DNA of 64,000 nt from Synechocystis sp. PCC 6714 (GTDB lineage: Bacteria; Cyanobacteriota; Cyanobacteriia; Cyanobacteriales; Microcystaceae), in the NCBI RefSeq assembly GCF_000478825.2, contig NZ_CP007542.1:1116001-1180000 (forward strand), in the 5' to 3' direction. A program made the position numbers and the translations under genes. Shown here in pieces: positions 8,014-17,026 of the stretch. Each line of letters starts with the position of its first letter. Within the stretch, counting starts at the first letter, position 1. The notes below the pieces were generated by a model that saw nothing but the letters and a program-made list of their open reading frames with translations, was not told the origin of the DNA and ran no database searches.

Positions 8014-9021
8014 ATGCAAAGAAGAGAGCTGTTTAAATATGGTCTGGCCACCGGAGCTGGGGCGATCGCCAGTTATGGTTTCATGGGCAATAAACCATTG
8101 TTGGCGCAACAGTCTAATGCTGGTGGTGGCAAGTTTTGGCCCGATAATATTCGTCTGCCCATTTCCTTGTCTTTAATGTTTGAAACGGGCAGTCAACCGG
8201 CGAAAGGTGCCCCCACTCCCTTTGGTAATTTCACCCCGCCGCCGGATTACTACGATATGCCCACCATTACCTGGTATCGGTATGGCTATACGGAAGGGGT
8301 TCCCCGTATTCTTGATTTACTGGATAAGTACAAAATTAAGATTACGTCCCATATGTCCGGGCGCACGGTGGAAATGTACCCAGACCGGGCCAGGGAAATT
8401 GTCGAGCGGGGCCATGAAGCGGCGGCCCACGGTTGGAATTGGGACAATGAATTCAACATGACTGCCGCCCAGGAAAAAGATTTTATTCAACGCAATGTGG
8501 ATATGATCCTAAAAGTTACAGGGCAACGGGCCGTTGGGTATAACGCACCCGGTTTACGGGGTTCTGTGAATGTTCTTTCTGTACTGAATGAACTAGGTTT
8601 TGTCTACCACATTGACGATGTTAGCCGGGATGAGCCTTTCATTGTTAACCTCAATAACGGCGGATCCATTATGGTGGTGCCCTACGCTGTTTATTTAAAT
8701 GACATTCGTGCCTATGAGGCAAGGTTCTTTTCGTCTGAACAGTATTTAGCAGAGTTAAAAAACTCTTTCGATCGCCTTTATGAAGAGGCCGCTTACCGGC
8801 GAAGGATGATGGCAGTAACCATGCACGATCGCCTACAACGGCCGGAACACGTCTATGTATTTGAGGATTTCCTGAAGTATGTAATGTCGAAACCAGGGGT
8901 AGAATTTATGAAAAAAATTGACATTGCCAACTTTGCTTTAAATGACAAAAATACCATTCGGGAAGATATTCAAAATGTTTATCCCAATGTGCCTAATTTT
9001 GTCCCCGGCGCTACCAGTTAA
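8014..9021 (+). CDS. Tat-exported polysaccharide deacetylase-family protein, PuuE-like
   Basis: A 335-residue protein beginning MQRRELFKYG, a twin-arginine signal, with a hydrophobic stretch to about residue 32. The remainder is a NodB-type deacetylase fold: SLMFETGS (50-60), GHEAAAHGWNWD (133-144), YNAPGLRGS and a C-terminal MHDRLQRP. The classic metal-binding TFDDG is replaced by FETGS, and the HxxxH region reads HEAAAH. This pattern is closer to PuuE-type (metal-independent) allantoinases than to chitin deacetylases. It probably hydrolyses an amide of a small molecule in the periplasm (inference). Only 3 nt separate it from the hydrolase. Confidence 0.8.
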   Translation: MQRRELFKYGLATGAGAIASYGFMGNKPLLAQQSNAGGGKFWPDNIRLPISLSLMFETGSQPAKGAPTPFGNFTPPPDYYDMPTITWYRYGYTEGVPRILDLLDKYKIKITSHMSGRTVEMYPDRAREIVERGHEAAAHGWNWDNEFNMTAAQEKDFIQRNVDMILKVTGQRAVGYNAPGLRGSVNVLSVLNELGFVYHIDDVSRDEPFIVNLNNGGSIMVVPYAVYLNDIRAYEARFFSSEQYLAELKNSFDRLYEEAAYRRRMMAVTMHDRLQRPEHVYVFEDFLKYVMSKPGVEFMKKIDIANFALNDKNTIREDIQNVYPNVPNFVPGATS

Positions 9022-9081
9022 CTAACTGATAAATATGTCGGCAAGTTTATTGTCAAAAAGAAATTAACAAGGAATTTAACC

Positions 9082-9609
9082 ATGCTCAAATCCACTTTTG
9101 CTCCGTTGTTAACCGCCATTTCTTTAACTGGTTTAACCCTACCGGCCTTGGCTCTAGAAGAAACCCCCGTTTTATCGTCGGACATTGCCATTAAAGCAGC
9201 CCAGTCGGCGATCGCCGCTTGTCGTCAGGAAGGTTATGGAGTTACCGCTACGGTGGTCAACCCCGAAGGCAATGTCTTGGTGGTCATTCGTAGTGATGGA
9301 GCTTTGGTACATACAGTACAAACTTCATTTAACAAAGCCTATTCTGCTGTTACTTTAGCCACCAACCATAATCTGGACAGTACTTCCGGCATTCTGGCAT
9401 CAATGCAGGCTAAGGGAGCCCAGGGTGTGGGGACATGGCCTATGCCCGCCGATCCCCTCACGGGCATTACTCTTTTTCCCGGCGGAGTACGCTTACTTTC
9501 CCAGGGCAAAGTGGTAGGGGGTTTGGGGGTTTCCGGCACTCCCGTTGGTATGACGGATGAAGGTTGTGCCATCAAAGGTCGGGATGCCATATTACCGGAT
9601 TTGCGTTAA
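9082..9609 (+). CDS. Exported GlcG/HbpS-family protein
   Basis: A 175-residue protein. Residues 1-24 are a Sec signal (ending LPALALEE). The rest is one GlcG/HbpS (DUF336) domain with the typical AAQSAIAACRQEGY helix, TATVVNPEGNVLVVIRSDGA strand pair and a GVSGTPVG C-terminal hairpin. Known relatives include the extracellular haem-binding protein HbpS of Streptomyces and GlcG of glycolate operons. The ligand here is unknown. It closes the rightward operon, 60 nt after the deacetylase, and stands 16 nt tail to tail from the propeller gene at 9626. A paralogue is encoded at 11626. Confidence 0.8.
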   Translation: MLKSTFAPLLTAISLTGLTLPALALEETPVLSSDIAIKAAQSAIAACRQEGYGVTATVVNPEGNVLVVIRSDGALVHTVQTSFNKAYSAVTLATNHNLDSTSGILASMQAKGAQGVGTWPMPADPLTGITLFPGGVRLLSQGKVVGGLGVSGTPVGMTDEGCAIKGRDAILPDLR

Positions 9610-9625
9610 CTTTTGCAGTTAGTGA

Positions 9626-10630
9626 CTATTGTAATTCTAGCAAAATAATGGTGCCGTGGTAAGCGGCGATCGCCAAGTTTTTGCCGTTGGGATGGAAAGA
9701 AACACTGCCCAATCTTTCTAAATTTGGGTCATATTGGTCCAATAATTGTCCCTGCAAATTCCATACTCTTAAAACGCCATCATCGGAAACGGTGGCAATT
9801 AAATTATTTTGGTTAATGGCAACTCCGGTGACCCAACCGTCATCGAGGACATCAATTTTTAATATTTCTTTGCCATCAAGATTAAATACCCGGGCCGTAC
9901 CATCGAACCCGCCAGAAACTAATAATTGCCCGTCCTTACTAAAACGGACACTGTTAAGGCGGCCTTGATTAGTTTCAATGATTTTTACCACTTCCCCCGC
10001 CGGATTTAGTAAAGTGATTTCACCAATATCTTGGGTGACCGCAATTAAACTTGCCTGGGCATTAAAGTCCATATTACGACTGACCCCAGGGCGAGTTACC
10101 GAAAACAAGGGTTTATTCGTGTTTGACCAGCCTTGAATGGTACCATCATCGGAACTGGTCACCATCCCCATATCTTGATTAAAAAAAGCAACATCGGTAA
10201 CAGCGGAAGTGTGACCTCTGATTTCCCCCAACACATTACCCTGTATATCCCAAATGCGGGCAACACCGTTGTAACCGGCGGTAATAATAGCTTTCCCATC
10301 ACTACTAAATGTACCATTAAAAATCATAGCCACAGGGCTACCAGCAAATTCTTGCACCAATTGTCCGTCCGCGGTCCAAAGTTTGCCTAAACCATCGGTG
10401 GCCGTTGAAAGTAGATAATTGCCATCTTGACTGTGGTGAATTTGGATAATTGCTTCCCCTTTTAACTCATGGCCTAGGTAACTTTTAATTACCTGCAATT
10501 TAACCCGGGAGTCAACCTTGCTTTCCCTGACTAAAAAACTATCAGTCGGGGGATTTTTAGCTGAGACATCGCCGCCGGTAAAACTAATCGTTAAACCCAG
10601 CAAAAAAACGAACAAAAATTTAAGTTTCAT
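9626..10630 (-). CDS. Exported WD40-type beta-propeller protein (first of three)
   Basis: From ATG 10630 the protein is 334 residues: a signal peptide (MKLKFLFVFLLGLTISFTGG), then repeated blades of about 40 residues such as DGKAIITAGYNGVARIWDIQ and GQLLVSGGFDGTARVFNLDG. A GTG at 10648, overlapping the TGA of the upstream gene (GTGA), is an alternative start. WD40 propellers are binding scaffolds; no enzymatic motif is visible. It is a close paralogue of the next gene upstream (10645-11625) and is translationally linked to it. Export to the periplasm is unusual for WD40 proteins and groups it with the other exported products of this cluster. Confidence 0.8.
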   Translation of the reverse strand: MKLKFLFVFLLGLTISFTGGDVSAKNPPTDSFLVRESKVDSRVKLQVIKSYLGHELKGEAIIQIHHSQDGNYLLSTATDGLGKLWTADGQLVQEFAGSPVAMIFNGTFSSDGKAIITAGYNGVARIWDIQGNVLGEIRGHTSAVTDVAFFNQDMGMVTSSDDGTIQGWSNTNKPLFSVTRPGVSRNMDFNAQASLIAVTQDIGEITLLNPAGEVVKIIETNQGRLNSVRFSKDGQLLVSGGFDGTARVFNLDGKEILKIDVLDDGWVTGVAINQNNLIATVSDDGVLRVWNLQGQLLDQYDPNLERLGSVSFHPNGKNLAIAAYHGTIILLELQ

Positions 10631-10644
10631 ATTGCTTTTACTAC

Positions 10645-11625
10645 TCACTTAGATAGATGAAAAATCCACACTTGCCCTTGACTGCCGGTGGCCGCCAAAT
10701 ATTTACCATCGGGGGAAAAACTTAAACTAGTTAATCTGCCGGAACCCAACGGCAATTCATGCAGTAACTGGCCATCTTTGCCCCAAAGTCTGATAGCGCC
10801 GTCATCACTGGCGGTGGCAAGCCATTCCCCTTGGGGGTAAAACTGGGCACTGTTCACCCAACCAGTCGGCACAACTTTATATTCAGTGATTAATTCCCCA
10901 GCTAAATTCCATAACTTGGCAGAACCATTGGTGCCTGCGGTTAACAATTGCTGACCATCGGGGCTGAAATTAACATTATTAATTCGTCCCTGACCCGTGG
11001 CAATTTCCCGCTCAATTCCCCCCTGGGGATTAATCAAATATAAGGAACCACTATCGGAAACGCTGGCAATTAAAATACCCCGGGGATGGTAAGCCAAATT
11101 TCGGGCTGTGCCGGGGTTTAAAACCCCCACTAATTTTTCCCCTTGCCGAGTAAAAACTTGAGTTTGGCCGTCATCGGAACAGGTGACAATGGTTTGGCCA
11201 TCGGGGCTAAATAGAGCATCGGCCACTGCCGCTCGATGGGGGCGTTGTTCCTCTATTAGTTCCCCCTGCAAATTCCACAGACGAATAGTGCCATCATAGC
11301 CGGTGGTAATTAACGTTTGGCCATCGGGGGAAAAGCGAGCATTGAACATAGGAGGTTTTTGCCCCCGCAGTTGCTTTAACATTTCGCCTTCTTTAGTCCA
11401 CAAAGTCCCCACACCATCGGCGGAAGCAGTGAGCAAAAACTTGCCGTCAGGGCTAAAGTAAATCCTATTGAGGGCGACCTCAGCCCCGGTAAATTGTTTT
11501 TGTAAGTGGAGTTTGATGGTCGATTGCTGGTTGATAGAAGCCGCCTTGGGGACCTCTGCCTCCACTATTTCTACCCCCATAAGTGGCAAACTTAGGGCTA
11601 GTAAAACTGCTGGAAAAGTTCTCAT
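10645..11625 (-). CDS. Exported WD40-type beta-propeller protein (second of three)
   Basis: A 326-residue propeller with an N-terminal signal (MRTFPAVLLALSLPLMGVEI) and about seven blades carrying FSPDGQTLITTGYDGTIRLWNL-like units; blades end in LWTK, LWNL or LWGK. It begins immediately after the TAG of the GlcG-like gene (TAG then ATG at 11623-11625) and overlaps the following propeller gene by 4 nt, so GlcG and two propellers form one leftward operon. The role is presumably protein or ligand binding in the periplasm or at a membrane. Blade sequences are much more regular than in the third propeller at 14370. Confidence 0.8.
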   Translation of the reverse strand: MRTFPAVLLALSLPLMGVEIVEAEVPKAASINQQSTIKLHLQKQFTGAEVALNRIYFSPDGKFLLTASADGVGTLWTKEGEMLKQLRGQKPPMFNARFSPDGQTLITTGYDGTIRLWNLQGELIEEQRPHRAAVADALFSPDGQTIVTCSDDGQTQVFTRQGEKLVGVLNPGTARNLAYHPRGILIASVSDSGSLYLINPQGGIEREIATGQGRINNVNFSPDGQQLLTAGTNGSAKLWNLAGELITEYKVVPTGWVNSAQFYPQGEWLATASDDGAIRLWGKDGQLLHELPLGSGRLTSLSFSPDGKYLAATGSQGQVWIFHLSK

Positions 11626-12171
11626 CTATGGCACCAAACGGGATTTAATTTTTTCGATGCCTTTGATACCACAAATCTGGTCTAAATTGCCATTGGGGGA
11701 ACCGGAAACCCCGATCGCCGCCACCAATTCGTCCCCCACTTTAATGGCCAGGCCGCCGGTGCTAAAACTCAGGCCAGTGACTGGGTCGGGGGCCAGGGGT
11801 AAGGAGCCTAGGGGCAGAGGAGTTGGGGTCATTTTTTTGGCGATCGCCTCGGTGGAATCCTCCCCAGTAATGGGGCCTAGGGTAATTAGGGTAAAAGCCT
11901 TGTACAAACTATATTCTATGGTGTGGGGGGTAGCGCCATCACCCCGGACTACGGCCTGCACTAAACCTTCTTGATTAACCACTGTGGCAGTGACATTGTA
12001 GCCATCCCGTTGACAACTATTCACCGCTTCCATGGCCGCCTCCACCGCCAGGGCCACTGGTAATTGATAGTAGGTTTTCAAGGCCAGGGCCCCGGAAGAA
12101 AAAGTCAAAGATAGGCCAAGGGAAATCCCCAGTACCAGACAAGGTCGCAAAATTATTTCTCTCAATTTCAC
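11626..12171 (-). CDS. Exported GlcG/HbpS-family protein (paralogue)
   Basis: The chosen start is GTG 12169-12171 (MKLREIILRP), preceded six nt upstream by GGGAG; an upstream TTG at 12195 has no comparable site. The 181-residue product has a signal peptide (LVLGISLGLSLTFSSGALA) and one GlcG/HbpS domain: AAMEAVNSCQRDGYNVTATV, VRGDGATPHTIEYSLYKA, APDPVTGLSF and AIGVSGSPNG. It shares VTATVVN.EG and ADP/APDP..TG motifs with the copy at 9082. A TACAAT at 12201-12206 on this strand could be the -10 of the operon promoter, though the -35 is weak. It may bind haem, a cobalamin-like ligand or a small acid; unknown. Confidence 0.8.
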   Translation of the reverse strand: MKLREIILRPCLVLGISLGLSLTFSSGALALKTYYQLPVALAVEAAMEAVNSCQRDGYNVTATVVNQEGLVQAVVRGDGATPHTIEYSLYKAFTLITLGPITGEDSTEAIAKKMTPTPLPLGSLPLAPDPVTGLSFSTGGLAIKVGDELVAAIGVSGSPNGNLDQICGIKGIEKIKSRLVP

Positions 12172-12415
12172 AGGACACTCCCTTTGGTGAAACAATCCTA
12201 ATTGTACTCACACCTAAGGTTTTTTTTAATAAATCTACTGCCCCCGCCCTAGGGTAGAATCCAATGGTAATTGCATTGCCAAAGGCCTTAATATTTAGTT
12301 TTCCCAGGACTTGATTTTATTTACGTTACTTAACTTTACATAAAGTACTAAGTTGGGGAAATTCCAGCAGGGGCAAGCACTTAATATTTCCGTTGATATT
12401 TTTCCAGGTATGCCC

Positions 12416-13156
12416 ATGGCGTTTGATATTGCCGACAAAATAATTCTTGTTACTGGTGCCAATCGGGGCATAGGCAAAGTGCTAGTGGAGTCTTTTTTGG
12501 ACCACGGGGCCGCAAAAGTTTACGCCGCCGTCAGAAAGCTGGCCAGTGCAGAACCCCTAGTGGAGCAATATGGCGATAAAGTAGTGCCCACCTTGATTGA
12601 TCTAGCGGAGCCACAGTCTATTACCGCCGCCGCCCAAATCGCAATGGATGTGGAAGTGGTGGTCAATAATGCTGGGGTACAGAAAGTTGCAAATCCCCTA
12701 GCTGAAGAAGCGATCGCCTACCTGAAATTTGAAATGGAAACTAATGTGTATGGGTTGATTGCCATGGCCCAAGCCTTTGCCCCCATACTTCAAGCCAATG
12801 GGGGAGGAGCTTTTGTGCAACTTAACTCGGTGGTGTCCCTGAAGTCATTGCCCAATATTGCCACCTACTCCGCTTCCAAGGCCGCTGCCTATTCCATTAC
12901 CCAGGCATTACAAGAACTTCTCCGTCGTCAAAATACTCTTGTTTTAAGTGTCCACCCTGGCCCCATCGCCACCGAAATGACCCATGCTTCTGGAAGAGCT
13001 GACATTGCCGAATCTCCCACCCTAGTGGCGGAAGCTATTATTTCTGGACTCCAATCTGGTGAGTTCCATGTTTTTCCCAACGACACAATGGCGAAAGAAA
13101 TGGGTAATGCCTATCGAAGCTTTGCCAAAAATGTAGTCGAAGTCAGCTTTGACTGA
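12416..13156 (+). CDS. Short-chain dehydrogenase/reductase
   Basis: A 246-residue classical SDR. The nucleotide site is VTGANRGIGK, followed by NNAG and the catalytic Ser (LNSVVSL) and Tyr-x3-Lys (YSASK). ATG 12416 was chosen because AGG at 12406-12408 is spaced 7 nt from it; ATG 12410 is too close to that site and a TTG at 12353 has no support. It is a cytoplasmic NAD(P)-dependent alcohol/ketone oxidoreductase of unknown substrate. It starts the second rightward set, 47 nt ahead of the TRAP binding protein, which may mean the imported ligand is oxidised or reduced here (inference). Confidence 0.85.
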   Translation: MAFDIADKIILVTGANRGIGKVLVESFLDHGAAKVYAAVRKLASAEPLVEQYGDKVVPTLIDLAEPQSITAAAQIAMDVEVVVNNAGVQKVANPLAEEAIAYLKFEMETNVYGLIAMAQAFAPILQANGGGAFVQLNSVVSLKSLPNIATYSASKAAAYSITQALQELLRRQNTLVLSVHPGPIATEMTHASGRADIAESPTLVAEAIISGLQSGEFHVFPNDTMAKEMGNAYRSFAKNVVEVSFD

Positions 13157-13202
13157 AAATTGGACTTTATAATTCACAGCTAAATAACGGGAAATGTCAG
13201 TC

Positions 13203-14312
13203 ATGAAACATTCACGGAGAAATTTCCTCGCTTTGGCAGGGGCCAGTTCCCTATTGGCGATCGCCGCCCCAAAGTTATGGGCCCAGGGTATACCCCAGGA
13301 AATTTTAAACAAAATTTTGCCCCTGCCCGGCCAATACGGTGAATATTACGGCCAGGCAAAAATTAGGGCCTTTCACCTCCACAATCAACCGGACACTAGC
13401 CCATTACATAAAGCTTTAGAAGAACTCTGGTTAGATGTATTTAAACAAACTGAGGGGGAACTATTTGTCACCCCTATCCCCCAAGATGCTTCCATTCCCG
13501 CCGGGGATCCCCAGGCTGTGCAATTTATTACCGGGGGACGTTTTGAAATTGTTAGCGTTGCCGGCCCCATTATCGATAAAGTAGCCCCCGATATTATCGG
13601 CGTTCAAAATTTTCCTCTCATTTATCAATCGTCCCAGGATGCTTTTGAGATTATTAATCAGCCCCTTTTTGCAGAGACTCTTAATGGTTCAGTAGCCCAA
13701 TATAATCTAACCTATTTGCCCAATGGTACTTTCGACAACGGCATGAGAGTGGTCACCTCCATTGCCAAGCACCCCATTAATAAACTGGAAGATTTTCAAA
13801 ATCTCAAAATCAGAATTCCCCCTTCCAATGACATGGAAATGACCATGAAAGCCCTGGGAGCCATTCCCGAGAAAATTACTATGAATCAAGTTTTTCGTTC
13901 TCTAGAAAATGGTACTGTCGAGGCCCAGGAGAATCCCCTTTCAGTGGCCCTAGGATTTGAACTTTATAAAGTAACTAAATATTTAAACATGACTAACCAT
14001 GCTTGGTCAGGATATAACACTTTCTTTAATACTAGCTTTTGGAATAGTCTTTCCCCTGAAGTCCAGAATGTTATCAGGGAACTTCTGCCCATTTACCAAG
14101 CAAAGCAAATAAAAGCCCAGGAAGAATATAATCAACAGGCTTATCAAAAATTAACTAGTAATTTAGCTATGGTGGTAACGGAACCCAACCTATCCCAAGC
14201 CCATAGTCAATTGATTAAGGTTTATCAGTCGATGTATGGCAAGTTAAATCCCCAGGCTCAATCTCTGATCAGAAATAAGTTAGAAGAAAAAACTGGCATC
14301 AAGTTTACTTAG
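13203..14312 (+). CDS. TRAP-type solute-binding protein (DctP family), orphan
   Basis: A 369-residue Tat-exported protein starting MKHSRRNFLALAG, with GGGAA 8 nt before this ATG; ATG 13194 is an alternative. The DctP fold is evident from FHLHNQPDTSPLHKALEELW, GRFEIVSVAGPII, GMRVVTSIAKHPI and KIRIPPSNDMEMTMKALGAI, then a NPLSVALGFELYKVTKYL helix. These proteins bind organic acids, sugar acids or keto acids for DctQ/DctM permeases. No DctQ or DctM gene is visible in this window, so it either works with a distant permease or acts as a sensor or chaperone. Tat export suggests folding, perhaps with a cofactor, before export. Confidence 0.85.
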   Translation: MKHSRRNFLALAGASSLLAIAAPKLWAQGIPQEILNKILPLPGQYGEYYGQAKIRAFHLHNQPDTSPLHKALEELWLDVFKQTEGELFVTPIPQDASIPAGDPQAVQFITGGRFEIVSVAGPIIDKVAPDIIGVQNFPLIYQSSQDAFEIINQPLFAETLNGSVAQYNLTYLPNGTFDNGMRVVTSIAKHPINKLEDFQNLKIRIPPSNDMEMTMKALGAIPEKITMNQVFRSLENGTVEAQENPLSVALGFELYKVTKYLNMTNHAWSGYNTFFNTSFWNSLSPEVQNVIRELLPIYQAKQIKAQEEYNQQAYQKLTSNLAMVVTEPNLSQAHSQLIKVYQSMYGKLNPQAQSLIRNKLEEKTGIKFT

Positions 14313-14369
14313 GCTAAAATCGACTTTGTAGTTAAGTTTTGTCAATTAGTTTTCAATAATGCTAGCAAT

Positions 14370-15425
14370 ATGAAGTTTATACTTGGTTTTGCCAATCCTT
14401 GGCTCTGTTCCACCTATTGTAAAAACATCAAACTTAAACGTTCGTCACTGACCATATTACTTTTGGTTAGCCTGTGGCTAATTCCTCAACAGGAACAGGT
14501 CTGGGCCCAGGAAAAACCCTTTGTGGTCAAAAAGATCGACCTAACTCATTATGGAACACCGGCTTCCATTGCCCAGGATCGGGAATCTCAACAATTGGCC
14601 ATTGCTTTCTATAACTGCAATTTAGTTTTCCTTGATGGTAATTTGAACCAAGACCAGAAAAATAGTTTATTTCTTAAAGATTGTAAACGTTTTTTTCGGG
14701 CTAGATATGGGGAGCTTGGTGCGATCCCCTTTCTTATTTCTTCCATTTACACTGGAAGCAGTGTTTTGCATAACTCCCAGCAGAGTTTCGATATTCCCCT
14801 CCACAAAGCGGCGGTGACAGATTCCCTCATTGTCCAGGATTATCTATTATCATCTTCCGATGATGGTTCAGTAACCATATCAAGGTTAATCAGCCTTTCT
14901 CCCCCCAAAGTTAATACCTTAAAGCTTTACCAATCCATTGGTGTTGCAAGGAATTTGGCCTTTGTCCACACCCCAGATCCAGATGTTGGTAAAGTTGCCG
15001 TTAGTTACGATACTGGTGAAATTGTTATTTTTGATATTGACCGCAACACCGGTCTTAATCCAGTTGAGCCCACCATATTTAGAAATATCAATAGTCGAAT
15101 TAACACTTTTAAGTTCACCGAAAATGGCTCCAAATTATTAATTGGCTACTTCACCGGGGAACTGGTGCAGTTGGATGTCGATAATAAGACTAGTAAAACC
15201 CTTTTAAAAGTTGATTCCTGGCTTAATACGTTGGATATTAACTCCCAAGATTTAGTGGCGATCGGTGACGATAGTGGTTTCGTCAAAATTATTTCTTTGT
15301 CCACTGGAAAGCTAATCAAGGAAGAAAAAATCTCCCAAACTGGCATTACTGCCCTGATTTTTATGGATGATCAAACCATACTCGCCGCCGATGCCGCTGG
15401 CATGGTTTACCTAGGAAAATTGTAA
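14370..15425 (+). CDS. Exported beta-propeller protein (third of three, divergent)
   Basis: A 351-residue protein with a hydrophobic export segment at about 28-45 (LTILLLVSLWLIP, ending VWAQ). It has weaker propeller repeats (SSDDGSVTISRL, GEIVIFDI, GELVQLDV, DSGFVKIISLSTGKLI). It lacks the regular LWxL blade ends of the other two but shows the same overall plan and size, including the ARNLA/INTFKF positions. It follows the TRAP binding protein by 57 nt on the same strand. No catalytic motif was seen. The pairing of propeller and small-ligand-binding protein repeats the arrangement at 9626-12171. Confidence 0.65.
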   Translation: MKFILGFANPWLCSTYCKNIKLKRSSLTILLLVSLWLIPQQEQVWAQEKPFVVKKIDLTHYGTPASIAQDRESQQLAIAFYNCNLVFLDGNLNQDQKNSLFLKDCKRFFRARYGELGAIPFLISSIYTGSSVLHNSQQSFDIPLHKAAVTDSLIVQDYLLSSSDDGSVTISRLISLSPPKVNTLKLYQSIGVARNLAFVHTPDPDVGKVAVSYDTGEIVIFDIDRNTGLNPVEPTIFRNINSRINTFKFTENGSKLLIGYFTGELVQLDVDNKTSKTLLKVDSWLNTLDINSQDLVAIGDDSGFVKIISLSTGKLIKEEKISQTGITALIFMDDQTILAADAAGMVYLGKL

Positions 15426-15432
15426 CTACAGC

Positions 15433-15454
15433 AAAAAACCCGATCGCCGGGGTT
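15433..15454 (-). terminator. Candidate terminator of argG
   Basis: On the minus strand AACCC and GGGTT form a short stem around a HIP1-containing loop, followed by TTTTTT. It lies about 105 nt past the argG stop. Confidence 0.5.
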
Positions 15455-15558
15455 AAACCCTCAACCATCGGGGCAAAATAGTTGGATGTAGGCATGGAAG
15501 TTGCTGGCAAGCCAAAGGGACTAGGACTAGGCGTAGGCGGCATCAGCAAGGGGGTAAA

Positions 15559-16761
15559 TTAGCCCCGCATTTTCTGGGCCCAAACCTTGGTGGGTAGACC
15601 CCAGATATAGATGAAACCCTCCGCCGCTTTATGGTCAAATTGGTCTTCCATACCGTAGGTGGCTAGCTCCGCATCATAGATGGAGTAGTCAGATTTACGG
15701 CCAGCAACGTTAGCATTACCCTTAAAGAATTTCACCCGCACCATGCCAGTAACCCGTTCTTGGGTTTTGGTAATGAATGCATCCAAGGCATCCTTGAGGG
15801 GGCTGTACCACAATCCCCGGTAAATTAACTGGCTATAAATTTCTTCAACGGTGTTTTTGTAATGGGTCACATCGGCGGTTTGGGTCAAGCTTTCTAGGTC
15901 TCGGTGGGCATCGATTAGAACCAACAAGGCTGGAGCTTCGTAAATCTCCCGGGATTTAATCCCTACTACCCGGTTTTCTACCATATCCAAGCGCCCTACC
16001 CCATGGTTACCGGCGATTTCATTTAGACGCTCCACCAAGGCAACGGGGTCTAGCATCACCCCATTCAAGCTGACGGGAATGCCCTTTTCAAAGCCAATAT
16101 CCACATATTCTGGCTCATCCGGGGTGTCGGCGATCGCCTTGGTCATCAGATAAATTTCTTCGGTGGGTTCCGTCATGGGGTCTTCTAGGGGCCCCGCTTC
16201 GATACTACGGCCGAGGATATTGCGGTCAATGCTGTAGGGTGAAGACTTTTTCACCGGGGATTCCACACCGTACTTTTCCCCGTAGGCAATGGTTTCTTCC
16301 CGGCTCATTTTCCATTCCCGGGCCGGAGCCAACACCTTCAAATTGGGATTGAGGGCCATAATGCTGATGTCAAACCGTACTTGGTCATTACCTTTCCCGG
16401 TACAACCATGGGCCACCGCATCGGCGCCATATTTTTCCGCCGCTTCCACTAACATCTTGGCAATCAAGGGCCGAGCCAGGGCTGTGGACAGGGGATAGCG
16501 GTTTTCGTAGAGGGCATTGGCCTGGATGGAGCGAAAAGCATAGTCCTTGACGAATTCTTCTTTGCCGTCAATAACCAACGATTCCACCGCACCACAACGG
16601 AGGGCTTTTGCCTGAATCGGCCCCAGTTCATCTCCCTGGCCCAAATCCGCCGCCAGGGTAATAACTTCCTCTACACCCCATTCGTGCATTAAATAGGGAA
16701 TACAAACCGATGTATCTACCCCACCGGAATAGGCGAGAACGACTTTTTTGGCGCGGCCCAT
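15559..16761 (-). CDS. argG: Argininosuccinate synthase
   Basis: 400 residues, the usual length. It joins citrulline and aspartate using ATP in arginine synthesis. The N-terminal N-type PP-loop [10 protein letters not shown] lies at 9-18, with the family segments [12 protein letters not shown] and [10 protein letters not shown] downstream. The ATG at 16759-16761 is the family start. It stands alone, with a 265-nt gap to the next gene upstream and the propeller gene converging from the other side. Nothing unusual was noted. Confidence 0.97.
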   Translation of the reverse strand: MGRAKKVVLAYSGGVDTSVCIPYLMHEWGVEEVITLAADLGQGDELGPIQAKALRCGAVESLVIDGKEEFVKDYAFRSIQANALYENRYPLSTALARPLIAKMLVEAAEKYGADAVAHGCTGKGNDQVRFDISIMALNPNLKVLAPAREWKMSREETIAYGEKYGVESPVKKSSPYSIDRNILGRSIEAGPLEDPMTEPTEEIYLMTKAIADTPDEPEYVDIGFEKGIPVSLNGVMLDPVALVERLNEIAGNHGVGRLDMVENRVVGIKSREIYEAPALLVLIDAHRDLESLTQTADVTHYKNTVEEIYSQLIYRGLWYSPLKDALDAFITKTQERVTGMVRVKFFKGNANVAGRKSDYSIYDAELATYGMEDQFDHKAAEGFIYIWGLPTKVWAQKMRG

Positions 16762-17026
16762 ACTGCTTTTACCTGAAGAACTGATTCAATGTGCCATTCT
16801 AGCAGTAATGTCTTGGTCAAAATTGTTTGTTTTAACACCACGCAGGTCCTGGCTCTCGGCTATCTGCAAGGGGTTTCGCCTAGCTTACCGAATCTCCAGC
16901 GCCCGCAAATGTCAGGCTTTCCAGATAGAGCCCATCTAAACTAAGATCCACTCCGTTCGGCCATTCCACGGAACCGAAGACAATTCTTTTAGAGCTAAAC
17001 TGACAAAGCAATAAATCTTACTAAGG

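Noticed and set aside
15361-15549. 62-codon minus-strand frame between the third propeller gene and argG
   Set aside because: It overlaps the propeller gene and the argG terminator, with no start site or protein-like features.
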